From positions 27,042,473-27,106,472 of the forward strand of contig NC_057811.1 in the NCBI RefSeq assembly GCF_018294505.1: a stretch of DNA of 64,000 bases. Reading direction: 5' to 3'. Origin of the DNA: Triticum aestivum. Its lineage: Eukaryota; Streptophyta; Magnoliopsida; Poales; Poaceae. Below the pieces are notes generated by a model that was not told the origin of the DNA, did not search any database, and saw only the letters and a program-made list of their open reading frames with translations. Shown here one piece after another: positions 11,831-24,134 of the stretch (the first letter of the stretch is position 1; each line of letters starts with the position of its first letter). The position numbers and the translations under genes were made by a program.

Positions 11831-13459
11831 GATAGAGCTACTAATGGATTTCATGTCCCTCTTGATCTCCATTCTCATTGGAGGACTCCATTGATGAAAA
11901 GGGCTGGGAAAAGCTTAAACCCAAGTCCTACAGTGATGGATATAAGCGCATTCCTGGGGAGTTATACATTTGTGTATTGATAAGACCGTTCACAATTTCT
12001 TGAAGCTCGATCCTGCCCCTCTTGATCATTCACAATTCACCAAACTATTGATTGGGATCCTAGGCGGTTTGAGGTTCCTATGAAGCTTCCTTTCTTGGGG
12101 TGTGCACCAGAAAAATTTATAAAAGTATGGTGGTTGCCTTCAAGACAGACCCCAAGTGAATTAAGGCTCATTCGTTCGCGTGGCCCAAAGGGAGAATACG
12201 GTGAGCCATTTGGCTGCATTTCGGAGCTTTGGCTTTGGAACCGCTCAAATGGAGATTAGCACTCCCCGAGTGTGAAATTGTGAAATTTGGTATAAAATCC
12301 GCGTCTCGACTCACTTGTGGTTAATCCTTTTCTGCTCCTTTACTTGCTTTGTATACTTGTGGGCTTTGTTAACTAGATTGTTGTCTAGCATAATTTGCCT
12401 TGAGGTTACTTTTCATATATGTTGTGTTCACGTAGTTATATTTCTACAAAACATATTTTATTATTAATTCGTAACATTGTTTTAAAGTTTATCTAGCATA
12501 ATTCTAGAGAACCTATTCACCCCCTCTATTATCGACTATTTCACCTGAGGGTCATCTTTAGACCCAGAAAATAAAGGAAAAAACCCTGAACGGGTGACAT
12601 GACTGAGACACGCCAATGGATTCACTCGGTTCTTGTGCAAAAATTAATGCCATATTTGTCTCTCTGTGAATTAATACATCGTGCTTCGACTTCTCACGTT
12701 CTATCCCAAGCACAAAGTGACCCTTGCTTACTCATCCTACCCCAAGACAGACACAATTGATATGACGACAATCGTGAGCTCGGGTTGGACTAGCGGGGTC
12801 CTAACGGCGAGGCCGCCAGAATATCCTCTAATGGCCCTGATATCTGCAAGATATGATTGTTTAAGTATTTTTTCCGTCTTATTCCGTTCTTTTCGTTATG
12901 CGTTGTTCGTCCCACAAGAATTCATCTCCGCAATATGTGTTAAAGACACCTTGGATTATTTATACTAAACTTTAATGCTTTTTATAATATATTTTTCTCA
13001 ACATATGATTTTTGACACTATGTTTTGTAATTGTTTTTATCAAAATTAACCATGTAACAATGCTACTATCCTTAAGGGCATTATATAGTTATTATGTCTA
13101 CCATTGGAAACACTGGCACAAAATTTAAAACAATGATTCAAAAAGATCTGATCCTAATTTTTCCCTTTTTTTTCTTTTTTGGATTTATAATCCCAATGGA
13201 AAAAACCATTGTTAAATTGAATATTTCTACACCAAAGAAAAATGTACAGAACAAGAAGAAAAGGCGTGCCTCTTCCTAGGATTGGTTTGCCCTACATCGA
13301 TGAAATGTAGATATATGTATGTGTTCACGCCTATTCAGGATTTCTGAAAGATAGTCCTAGATTATTCTACTGTTGCAGAAGCTTTTTGTTTTCTGTGGGA
13401 ATATTTCAGAGGCGATTTGGCTGCGTCAAACCGGTGCACCTCGTTTAACGCTGGTCTAA
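11831..13459. other. Non-coding DNA
   Basis: Several short open frames occur (for example near 12040-12219 on the minus strand and 12681-12968 on the plus strand), but none has recognisable motifs or splice context. The stretch 12040-12260 has gene-like composition and may be an old retroelement piece. Confidence 0.35.
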
Positions 13460-13699
13460 GAGCAACTCCAACGCGCCGACTCAAACGGCCATGCGAACGT
13501 GCGCGTTCGTATTTTTATATGGGTCGGCTTGAGTGTCCAACGGGAGACGGACCCAAATTTGCCTGCATAGAAAAGAAAACACGTCGCAGAAATAAACATG
13601 ATTAAACATTAAAGTGGCCAGTCAACCGCCGGTCAAAGTCCACTTAAACCTAATTAAAATTAATTTAAAACATAAAATAGTCTACACCCGCACGCTGCC

Positions 13700-14480
13700 C
13701 TAGACGTCCTCCGTCTTTCCCTTGCCCTTGACATCGCCATCGCTGCCGATGAGATCGATGAAGACGGGAGCCGGACCAGCCCAGCCGAACGCCGCTTGGT
13801 AGGCTGCCAGGACATTGCGGCTCGCCACGCGCGCTCCTCCTCCTCCTCAAGCCGCAGTGCCTCCGCGTCGCGGCACAGCTACTGCTCCCAAAGCATCTGC
13901 CACTTGCCGTCGGCCTCCTCCTGGGCGAGCCAGTGCGCCTTCCAGCGCTCAAGGTGGGCGCGCTCCTCCTCCGGCGTCGCGGCGTAGTGGACCGGAGGCG
14001 CCCTCACCCACGCGCGGAGCTCGTCGGTCCATGTGTAGGACTCCTCCGACCAAGTGGGTGGAGGCCGTGAGCGCTTCCGCGTCGGCAGGGCCTCCGGCTC
14101 GTCCTTGGGCTCGACGGTGGGCGGCGGCGGCGGAGGGTCGAAGAGCGGGGCGTGGACGGAGTCCCCTGCCGCCGACAAGGCGAAGGCGCGCTCCCTCCCA
14201 TCCAATTGGGCCTCCTCCTCGTCCTCGATCATGCTCGCCTCCAGCGCTTGCTGCAGGGCTAGCTCGAGGGCGGCTTGGTACACCGCCTCTTCATCCTCCT
14301 CGTGCGGCGGAACGGGTATGCGGCGGAGGAGGTACGTCGTGGTCGACGTGGACGCCCTGGTGGCGCTCCTCGTGCTCTAGCGCGAACCAACGCTCACGGT
14401 TGGGGAGTCTGGCGTGTAGGCACGCATCCACCGCTGCTCCAGAGTGAGGGCCTCGCGACGCCGGCGAACCTCCTCGGCGT
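13700..14480 (-). pseudogene. Decayed open frame of unknown function carried by the TIR element
   Basis: The longest intact piece is 134 residues (13879-14283). It starts with a Gln/Ala-rich helix and then has an acidic stretch, a Pro run, and a Glu/Arg/Trp-rich region. An in-frame TAG at 13879 and a frameshift further on interrupt it, after which the frame continues to a tail with FIDLIGSDGD and a stop at 13700. The same order (YQAAL helix, WSEESYTW-like block, EEERAxxE block, acidic (F/L)IDL tail) occurs in the second element at 40781-43240, so this is a family of element-borne open frames. I do not recognise the function. Confidence 0.5.
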
Positions 14481-15439
14481 GCGTGGCACTGCCGGAATAG
14501 GGATCCGCTGCGGATCCATATGCCAGCCGTGAGGCAGGTTGACATCTGGATACTGCAATGGCCGGCGGTACTGGCAGTGCCACTGCGCTGTTTGACACGA
14601 GAAAAATATCTAGGACTCCGCGAGAAGGGAAGGGGGGCGTATTTCTCTCTTGCGCCGGGAAAGGGAAAAGAAAATATGCGGGCGTGCCAGTGTACCGTAG
14701 TACACAAAAAAAAGGTACAGAAAACGAGTATTTCATTAATCACAATGGAGAAATAAAATTACAAGATCCCGTAAAGAAAACAAATGCGCTCCGTGGCCTA
14801 CTAGCGCGGCCAGCCTGACTGTGGCGATTGCGGTCTCCTGGTTCCCGGGGCCTCGGAAGGCTCCCGGTTAATTACTCCCACGGGTTGCTCCGCGGGATAC
14901 CTCCGATTAAGCTGTGTGGTCGTCTTCGTCTTCTTTGCTTCGCGTTCTCCATGCATGATGATGATGTGTGTGTGGGCGGCGGCAGAGCCCGTGTCCTTAT
15001 CGGTACACGCGCCGTATGTAGCGTGGCCTTAGCGGTGGCCGCGCCTGCCCTCGCCGTCGTGCCTCGTCGGTCTTGGTGGCGTTGGAGTAGTTGGTGTTGG
15101 GGTAGCATGGGTCACGCTCGGCTTAGACTTCTCGACGACCGGTTACTTCATCGGGGTGTTCAAGGGGCTACGCCTTGCGGGAGTAATGGTTTGGGAAGAC
15201 CGGCGTCAGTGTAAAAACTAACGCGCGCTCACATTGGCGTGGCCGGGGTGGTTGGCACCTTGTCTCGGCTAGACGCCAAGTATTTGGCGGTCCGCCAAGG
15301 CAAAGGTGCTGCCTCACGGGGCCGTGGAAAGTGGCGTCGTAGAGGCCGCGTTGCCTTGGGCTGGTGCTACGTGAAAGAGTGACCTGTGCGCCGGTGACGC
15401 CATGGACCTGTACGTCAAGGACCTGTTCGCCACGTTGGG

Positions 15440-15850
15440 TGCGCCTCTCGAAGGAGGGACTGGTCTTGTACCGCGTCGTTGCAAACTCCGGTTTGGACAA
15501 AGATCTGTACGCCATGAAGGGAGAAGCGAGTCTCGGGCTACGTTGCAAGCGAGCTCCGGTTCCACCACACCGTCTCCTCCAAGAACGTGGTGCAAAACCT
15601 GTACGCCTGTGATCTGTTCGCCATTGACCTATCTGTCGGGGACGTGCACCTCATAAAGGAGGGACCGGTCGTGGGCCGCGTCGCTGTAGACACTGGTTCC
15701 GTCAAGAATCTGTACGCCATGAAGGGAAAGGCGGGTCCTGGACTGCGTTGTCGGCGAGCTCCGGTTTCGCCAGGCCGTGTCCTTCAAGAGCATGATGCAA
15801 AACCTGTTCATCGTGGCCCTGTTCGTCGCAATCTGTGCGTCGCGACCTGT
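15440..15850. repeat. Two tandem copies of a 205-bp unit
   Basis: CTGTACGCCATGAAGGG occurs at 15505 and again at 15710, and AAGGAGGGAC at about 15452 and 15657, both 205 bases apart. The copies are diverged. They lie inside the 13460-17375 element. Confidence 0.8.
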
Positions 15851-16329
15851 ACACCATGGGCTATTCGCCGAGTGCCATGAAGGCCGCCATGGTAGAGCGC
15901 CGGGGCTAGCGGTTGGGCTGCGTCCGACTGCTCCCTGAGTAATCTCCAGCCAAAACATGACACCTGAATATGAAGGGATTGGCATAGACGAACTCCGGCG
16001 GTGTCGGTGCAGTTATCTGGTCCGGTGAAGTCGATTTTGGCGGCGGCGACGTGATCGCACGAGCGTCGTCTCCGGTGACCGGCACGTACTCTCCATGCAG
16101 TGGATGCATGCCGACTGCGTTCATCCGTCGATGCGATCTGGTCTTCTCCCGTCTGCGTGGCTCTCCGGCCGTGCGTTGTGAATGGATGGATCTCCTGATG
16201 GATGGATGTGTGCGTTGTGAAGGGCGGCGGCCTTGCGGCGTCTACGCGTGTGTGCGTCCCGCCCGATCTTGTCGATGCTGCCGCTAGGGCGCATCTCCTC
16301 TTGGTCTTCTGTCCCTCGGCTCCCTCCGT

Positions 16330-17045
16330 CCTCCTCCTTCCGGCTGTTCTTCTTGTGTAGCACCTGACAGATGAAAGACATAGACACATAGTAATATGTC
16401 GAAGTAGTCAGTGGGGCTTGGTCTGCTCCGGTTTCTTCATCTCCTCCTGCGTCTGCATGCTCGCCATGGGCAGACCGCCGGCGTGGCCGACGTCTCTTCC
16501 TCCTCGGCTTGCCATCGTCGCCTCCTGGGCGTTCCTTCTGGATCCCTCCCGGTGCCTCCTGGTGCGAGGCCTCCTGGTGCAAGGGCGCGCCCTCCGATCT
16601 CCTCGACGCTGCCACCAGGGGCGCGTCTCCGCCTTGTCTTCTCTCCGGATGTTTGTGTGTGCAGGACTCCGCCTCCTTCTTCCGGTTGTTCTTCTCGTGT
16701 AGAACCTGATGGATGGAAGACATAGTAACAAATAGAATTAGTCAGCGGGGCTTGGTCTGCTCCCGTTTCTTCATCTCCTCCGACGCCTGCATGCTCGCCG
16801 TGGGCAGACCGCCGCCGTCGCCGGCGTCTCTTCCTCCTCGGCCATCACATCTGGTGTATGGTTTGCGATTGCGCGGCCGCGGGCGCGCCGTCGCCTCCTG
16901 GGGCGTTCCTCCTGGTGCCTCCTGGTGCGAGGCCTCCCCCTGTGAATGGCCTTGTGCCCGTGTAGTTATAGGTGGTCGCGCTGGACGCGTAGCTAGGGCC
17001 ACGGCCGTTCGGCTGTTGCCGATTTTCTTGGAATGGATATGCACG
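16330..17045. repeat. Two tandem copies of a unit of about 335 bp
   Basis: GGGGCTTGGTCTGCTCC with the following TTCTTCATCTCCTCC text occurs at about 16412 and 16746. The lead-in phrase CCGGCTGTTCTTCT is also repeated about 340 bases apart. Open frames on both strands here mirror the repeat and are not treated as genes. Confidence 0.75.
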
Positions 17046-17375
17046 GCGTATGTTGATGCTCCTACGTATACTTATCTCTTTGACTGTTTTTCTTGACGTG
17101 CACTCCTGCAAAACAAAGTACGTACTACCAAACGTGCGACTCTCCGGCCGCCTTGCAAGTTCATCAATTTGTATTTTACCTTCAATAGGTTATATGGGTA
17201 TTCGGGTATGTACGCGTGCTTGCCGGACTGATTTTAGGCACAATTTTGGACCGAAAACGGGTCCGCGAGAATACGATGCGGACTGATTTTAAGAATGAGT
17301 CGGCGCGTTGGACCGGTGTTTCTGTCGACGATGACCCAAACGGACGTGGACGGACGAAACCCGTTGGAGTTGCTC

Positions 17376-18260
17376 TAATCGGTGCACATGCAAACACTCG
17401 GACCTATATCAATGAGTAAAAAATAACACACGGAAAACCTGTCTGTTTGTTCCGAGCTCTACCAGGGGCCCCACTTGTCAGCGAGACGCAAGGAGCTCGA
17501 TCTGAGTCAGTCCAGTCAGCCGAGTCAGCGAGTCACGTGCCGGGAAGGAACAAGAAGACGGGCAGCATGATTGGGGCCAGGGCCCACGCGCAGTCGGCAC
17601 GTCGTCGCGCATGCACGCACGCACACGGCGGCACACCGCACGCCTCGCGACAGGGCGCGGGCAGACGCCAACCTGGCCGAGCCTTCTACGCACCTTCACG
17701 GACGTGCGGGCCCCACGCTGGGTCCCATTTGTGTGTGTGTAGTGTGGGCGTCGGGGTAATTTTTTTGGAAAGGAAGCATGGAGAAGACTAGTCAGGCGCG
17801 GGGGCCAATGAGAGTAGAGGAGGGTGGAGGGGAGTGCGCGCAAAGTGGCCGTTGCCGGCTGAAGGTGATCCCCGCATCATCACACCCCGTGCCGTCCTCT
17901 CCTGACCATATTGCCCCTCAGGTGGCCATCTTTCTTCGCTCCACCACCACCAGCTTCCGGCCGTGCGCATCTTCGAGTTTCGTTTCACAATCACTGCGCA
18001 TCTTCGAGTCAATAGAACCGGTATATATTGTGACAGTGATCGTATAATCACCAGAACATATCCACTGTATTCTTAGTAGTGACCAAAACAAGCGTGCACA
18101 GCAAGTTTAGTGATCACCGATGCATCTTTGAGTTGCTACAACTGTTGGTGCTTCGAGTTGCTTTTCCTAGCTGCCGGAATGTCGCGTGTTTCGCACCTCT
18201 GTGCTGGGTGTTCAGATCATACTACTAAGCGGTAAGTCGTTCGAGCATGTTGGTTGATAA
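17376..18260. other. GC-rich non-coding DNA between two TIR elements
   Basis: Open frames on both strands reflect high GC content. There is a short GT run near 17731. I see no gene. Confidence 0.4.
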
Positions 18261-18720
18261 GAGCAACTCCAACAGATCCCATGTATGTAAAAAATACTGT
18301 TCCCAGAAAGTTTGGGCGCAAGAACGTCTTACCTCTAGTTTACGGGAAGATGAACTCCTCTTCAAGTTTTGGCGGCAAGGAACCATCTGAAACTTTACTA
18401 CGCGCGTCGTCGCCCTGCCGCTACAACGCTCCGCCGCCTCCCATGCCGTTGCTGCACGGCCTCACCGCACCACCGCACGTCGGGTCCCTTCCACCCGCCG
18501 TGCCACCGCACCTCACCAGCCACTATCACATGTCACTAACTTGCTGGCCCTAGGTCATTACCTAGGATTCGTTAATGAAAAAAAAGTAAAATAAGTATAT
18601 TTTAGGGGAAGAGGTTTACGGGATCTGGCAAAAATTGCTCAGAAAACTTCTGCTAATATTCATAGTCATTCCATAAAACTATTTACGCAATTTTTTAAAA
18701 GATAATTCTTGGAGTTGCTC
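18261..18720. mobile_element. Non-autonomous Harbinger/Tourist-like MITE
   Basis: The 460-bp element starts GAGCAACTCCAACAG and ends TTGGAGTTGCTC, with TAA on both sides (18258-18260 and 18721-18723). The ends match those of the 13460-17375 element, so both were probably moved by the same kind of transposase. Confidence 0.8.
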
Positions 18721-19205
18721 TAATGTCAACTGGCCTTGCGCGCCAATCCTAATTCCTAAGGACGCAAAGAGCACCCTTTGTTGGTTTCGTCTCTGTTTCC
18801 TTGTTAAACAGTTGGTAGTCACATGCAGGGTCACAATCACAAAAGACCATTTACGCTGCAATTGTCTTTTTTTAGTTTGAACGTATGAATTTGTTTCTCG
18901 CTTTTATTACAACATAAACAGGGCTAACTATACATCATGTGACTAGTGTTTTAGTGCTGAAATATTTTCACTTGTGTCAAGAGGTTCTAGGTTTGATACA
19001 ACATCTCTGCATTGCACTATGCATGTGTAAAAAGCTTGTCTCGTAATCCTTACTTGGGCCTTATTTCCCCGCAAAAAATAAAATAAAATAATACTCGGGC
19101 CTTATTTGGCGTGGGAGCTTCCAGCATAGGATCTGTCCTTTCTTAGTCTATTCTATTTCAACCGTTAGATGCCAATCCAACGGCCTAAACCCCTCATACT
19201 GTTTT
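18721..19205. other. Intergenic DNA up to the Copia insertion site
   Basis: AT-rich sequence with no supported feature. It ends at the GTTTT that flanks the Copia element. Confidence 0.4.
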
Positions 19206-20874
19206 TGTTGGGGATCGTAGCAGAATTTAAAATTTTTCCTACGCATCACCAAGATCCATCTATGGAGTATACTAGCAACGAGGGGAAGGGAGTGCATCTA
19301 CATACCCTTGTAGATCGCGAGCGGAAGCGTTCCAATGAACGGGGTTGATGGAGTCGTACTCGCCGTGATCCAAATCACCGATGGCCGAGTGCCAAACGGA
19401 CGGCACCTCCGCGTTCAACACACGTACGGAGCAGCGACGTCTCCACCTTCTTGATCCAGCAAGGGGGAAGGAGAGGTTGATGGAGATCCAGCAGCACGAC
19501 GGCGTGGTGGTGGAAGTAGCGGGATCCCGGCAGGGCTTCACCAAGCTTCTGCGGGAGGGAGAGGTGTTGCAGGCGGAGAGGGAGGCGCCAGGGGCTGTGG
19601 TGTTGCTGCCCTCCCTCCCCCCCCCACTATATATAGGACCCCTGGGGGGGCGCCGGCCCTGGGAGATCAGATCTCCAAGGGGGGGCGGCGGCCAAGGGGG
19701 AAGGGGGGTGGCTTCCCCCCCAAGCCAAGTGGGGCGCCCCCCACCCCCAGGGTTTCCAACCCTAGGCGCAGGGGGAGGCCCATGGGGGGGACGCCCCAGC
19801 CCACTAAGGGCTGGTTCCCTTCCCAATTCAGCCCATGGGGCCCTCCGGGATAGGTGGCCCCACCCGGTGGACCCCCGGGACCCTTCCGGTGGTCCCGGTA
19901 CAATACCGATAACCCCCGAAACTTTCCCGGTGGCCGAAACTGGACTTCCTATATATAATTCTTCACCTCCGTACCATTCCGGAACTCCTCGTGACGTCCG
20001 GGATCTCATCCGGGACTCCGAACAACTTTCGGGTTTCCGCATACTAATATCTCTACAACCCTAGCGTCACCGAACCTTAAGTGTGTAGACCCTACGGGTT
20101 CGGGAGACATGCAGACACGACCGAGACGCCTCTCCGGTCAATAACCAACAGCGGGATCTGGATACCCATGTTGGCTCCCACATGTTCCACGATGATCTCA
20201 TCGGATGAACCACGATGTCGAGGATTCAATCAATCCCGTATACAATTCCCTTTGTCAATCGGTACGTTACTTGCCCGAGATTCGATCGTCGGTATCCTAA
20301 TACCTTGTTCAATCTCGTTACCGGCAAGTCACTTTACTCGTACCGTAATGCATGATCCCATGGCTAACTCCTTAGTCACATTGAGCTCATTATGATGATG
20401 CATTACCGAGTGGGCCCAGAGATACCTCTCCGTCATACGGAGTGACAAATCCCGGTCTCGATCCGTGCCAACTCAACAGACACTTTCAGAGATACCCGTA
20501 GTGTACCTTTATAGTCACCCAGTTACGTTGTGACGTTTGGCACACCCAAAGCACTCCTACGGTATCTGGGAGTTGCACGATCTCATGGTCTAAGGAAAAG
20601 ATACTTGACATTGGAAACGCTCTCCGTCATTAGGAGAATGATGTGATCCCGTTATCAATGACATCCAATGTCCATAGTCAGGAAACCATGACTATCTGTT
20701 GATCAACGAGCTAGTCAACTAGAGGCTTACTAGGGACACGTTATGGTCTATGTATTCACACATGTATTATGATTTCCGGATAACACAATTATAGCATGAA
20801 CAATAGACAATTATCATGAACAAAGAAATATAATAATAACCATTTATTATTGCCTCTAGGGCATATTTCCAACA
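19206..20874 (-). repeat. Left LTR (the 3' LTR of the minus-strand element)
   Basis: 1,669 bp, TG...CA ends. Compared with the right LTR it lacks about 50 bases near 20618, and the small palindrome at that point is present in the flipped orientation (TTAGGAG in place of CTCCTAA). Confidence 0.95.
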
Positions 20875-20886
20875 GTCTCCCACTTG
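20875..20886 (-). promoter_or_regulatory. Polypurine tract next to the 3' LTR
   Basis: Read on the minus strand this is AAGTGGGAGAC immediately before TGTTGGAAATATG, the usual position and wording for plus-strand priming in this Copia group. Confidence 0.85.
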
Positions 20887-20906
20887 CACTAGAATCAATA
20901 ATCTAG

Positions 20907-23900
20907 TTACATTGTGATGAATCGAACACCCATAGCGTTCTGGTGTTGATCATGTTTTGCTCTAGGGAGAGGTTTAGTCAACGGATCTGCTATATTCAGG
21001 TCCGTATGTACTTTACAAATATCTATGTCTCCATTTTGAACACTTTCACGAATGGAGTTGAAGCGACGCTTGATATGCCTGGTCTTCCTGTGAAACCTGG
21101 GCTCCTTGGCAAGGGCAATAGCTCCAGTGTTGTCACAGAAGAGAGTCATCGGGCCCGACGCATTGGGAATCACCCCTAGGTCGGTAATGAACTCCTTCAT
21201 CCAGACTGCTTCTTGCGCTGCCTCTGAGGCTGCCATGTACTCCCCTTCACATGTAGATCCCGCCACGACGCTTTGCTTGCAACTGCACCAGCTTACTGCT
21301 CCTCCATTCAAAATATACACGTATCCGGTTTGTGACTTCGAGTCATCCAGATCTGTGTCGAAACTAGCGTCGATGTAACCCTTTACGACGAGCTCTTCGT
21401 CACCTCCATAAACGAGAAACATATCCTTAGTCCTTTTCAGGTACTTCAGGATGTTCTTGACCGTTGTCCAGTGTTCCATGCCGGGGTTACTTTGGTACCT
21501 ACCTACCAAACTTACGGCAAGGTTTACATCAGGTCTGGTACACAGCATGGCATACATAATAGACCCTATGGCCGAGGCATAGGGGATGACACTCATCTTT
21601 TCTCTATCTTCTGCCGTGGTCGGGCATTGAGCCGTGCTCAATTGCACACCTTGCAATACAGGCAAGAACCCCTTCTTGGACAGATCCATATTGAACTTCT
21701 TCAATATCTTGTCAAGGTACGTACTCTGTGAAAGACCAATGAGGCGTCTTGATCTATCTCTATAGATCTTGATGCCTAATATATAAGCAGCTTCTCCAAG
21801 GTCCTTCATTGAAAAACACTTATTCAAATAGGCCTTTATACTTTCCAAGAATTCTATATCATTTCCCATCAATAGTATGTCATCCACATATAATAAGAGA
21901 AATGCTACAGAGCTCCCACTCACTTTCTTGTACACACAGGCTTCTCCATAAGTCTGTGTAAACCCAAACGCTTTGATCATCTCATCAAAACGAATGTTCC
22001 AACTCCGAGATGCTTGCACCAGCCCATAGATGGAGCGCTGGAGCTTGCATACCTTGTTAGCATTCTTAGGATCGACAAAACCTTCCGGCTGCATCATATA
22101 CAATTCTTCCTTAAGAAAGCCGTTAAGGAATGCCGTTTTGACGTCCATTTGCCATATCTCATAATCATAGAATGCGGCAATTGCTAACATGATTCGGACG
22201 GACTTCAGCTTCGCTACGGGTGAGAAAGTCTCATCGTAGTCAACCCCTTGAACTTATCGATAACCCTTAGTGACAAGTCGAGCCTTATAGATGGTCACAT
22301 TACCATCCGCGTCTGTCTTCTTCTTAAAGATCCATTTATTTTCTATGGCTCGCCGATCGTCGGGCAAGTCAGTCAAAGTCCATACTTCGTTTTCATACAT
22401 GGATCCTATCTCGGATTTCATGGCTTCTAGCCATTTGTCGGAATCCAGGCCCGCCATCGCTTCTTCATAGTTCGAAGGTTCACCGTTGTCTAACAACATG
22501 ATTTTCAGGACAGGGTTGCCGTACCACTCTGGTGCGGAACGTGTCCTTGTGGACCTACGAAGTTCAGCAGTAACTTGATCTGAAGCTTCATGATCATCAT
22601 CATTAACTTCCTCCCCAGTCGGTGTAGGCACCACAGGAACATCTTCCCGCGCTGCGCTACTTTCTGGTTCGGAAGGGGTGACCATCACCTCATCAAGTTC
22701 CACTTTCCTCCCACTCAATTCTTTCGAGAGAAACTCTTTCTCCAGAAAGGACCCATTCTTGGCAAGAAAGATCTTGCCTTCGGATCTGAGGTAGAAGGTA
22801 TACCCAATAGTTTCCTTAGGGTATCCTATGAAGACGCATTTTTCCGACTTGGGTTCAAGCTTTTCAGGTTGAAGTTTCTTGACATAAGCATCACATCCCC
22901 AAACTTTTAGAAACGACAGCTTAGGTTTCTTCCCAAACCATAATTCATACGGTGTCGTCTCAACGGATTTCGACGGAGCCCTATTTAAAGTGAATGCGGC
23001 AGTCTCTAAAGCATAGCCCCGAAATGAGAGCGGTAGATCGGTAAGAGACATCATAGATCGCACCATATCCAATAGAGTGCGATTACGACGTTCGGACACA
23101 CCATTTCGCTGAGGTGTTCCAGGCGGCGTGAGTTGTGAAACGATTCCACATTTCCTTAAGTGCGTACCAAATTCGTGACTTAAATATTCTCCACCACGAT
23201 CTGATCGTAAGAATTTTATTTTCCTGTCACGTTGATTCTCAACCTCACTCTGAAATTCCTTGAACTTTTCAAAGGTTTCAGACTTGTGTTTCATTAGGTA
23301 GACATACCCATATCTACTTAAGTCATCAGTGAGAGTGAGAACATAACGATATCCTCCGTGAGCCTCAACACTCATTGGACCGCACACATCGGTATGTATG
23401 ACTTCCAATAAGTTGGTTGCTCGCTCCATTGTTTCGGAGAACGGAGTCTTGGTCATCTTACCCATGAGGCATGGTTCGCACGTGTCAAATGATTCGTAAT
23501 CAAGAGACTCCAAAAGTCCATCTGCATGGAGCTTCTTCATGCGTTTGACACCAATGTGACCAAGGCGGCAGTGCCACAAGTATGTGGGACTATCGTTATC
23601 AACTTTACATCTTTTGGTATTCACACTATTAATATGTGTAACATCACGTTCGAGATTCATCAAGAATAAACCATTGACCAGCGGGGCATGACCACAAAAC
23701 ATATCTCTCATATAAATAGAACAACCATTATTTTCGGATTTAAATGAGTAGCCATCTCGAATTAAACGAGATCCAGATACAATGTTCATGCTCAAAGCTG
23801 GCACTAAATAACAATTATTGAGGTTTAAAACTATCCCGTAGGCAGATGCAGAGGTAGCGTGCTGACGGCGATCACATCGACCTTGGGAACCATTCCCGAC

Positions 23901-24134
23901 GCGCATCGTCACCTCGTCCTTCGCCAGTCTCCGCTTATTCCGCAGTTCCTGTTTTGAGTTACAAATATGAGCAACCGCACCGGTATCAAATACCCAGGAG
24001 CTACTACGAGTACTGGTAAGGTACACATCAATTACATGTATATCACATATACCTTTGGTGTTGCCGGCCTTCTTATCCGCTAAGTATTTGGGCAGTTCCG
24101 CTTCCAGTGACCACTTCCCTTGCAATAAAAGCAC
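20907..24134 (-). pseudogene. pol: Copia pol region: protease, integrase, reverse transcriptase, RNase H, with one internal stop
   Basis: The first 626 codons (24134 to 22254) contain the aspartic protease signature WVFDTGA, the GAG-pre-integrase zinc region (HCRLGH then CEPCLMGK), the integrase core (HTDVCGP, LTDDLSRYG, FLRSDRGGEY, NGVSERRNRT) and the start of the reverse transcriptase. A TAA at 22254-22256 interrupts the frame, which then continues unchanged to 20907 with the catalytic YVDDILL, the tail of the reverse transcriptase and an RNase H region (GYIDASF, TCEGEYMAASEA). One stop codon therefore separates two otherwise open halves. The gag frame lies upstream and is offset by one base. 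Confidence 0.93.

Larger units (their letters stand above)
13460..17375. mobile_element. Large TIR element, Harbinger/Tourist-like, 3.9 kb
   Basis: Termini GAGCAACTCCAACG (13460) and its reverse complement (ending 17375) are flanked by TAA on both sides (13457-13459 and 17376-17378), a 3-bp target duplication typical of PIF/Harbinger and Tourist elements. Subterminal text repeats phrases such as GGACTGATTTTA. The interior holds a decayed acidic, Pro-rich open frame and two sets of tandem repeats. I find no DDE transposase, so the element is probably non-autonomous. The superfamily call rests on the TIR and target duplication only. Confidence 0.7.

Noticed and set aside
13879..14283. A standalone host gene for the 134-codon frame
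   Set aside because: It lies within TIR boundaries with TAA duplications, has an in-frame stop and a frameshift, and a homologue sits in another TIR element, so an element-borne frame is more likely.
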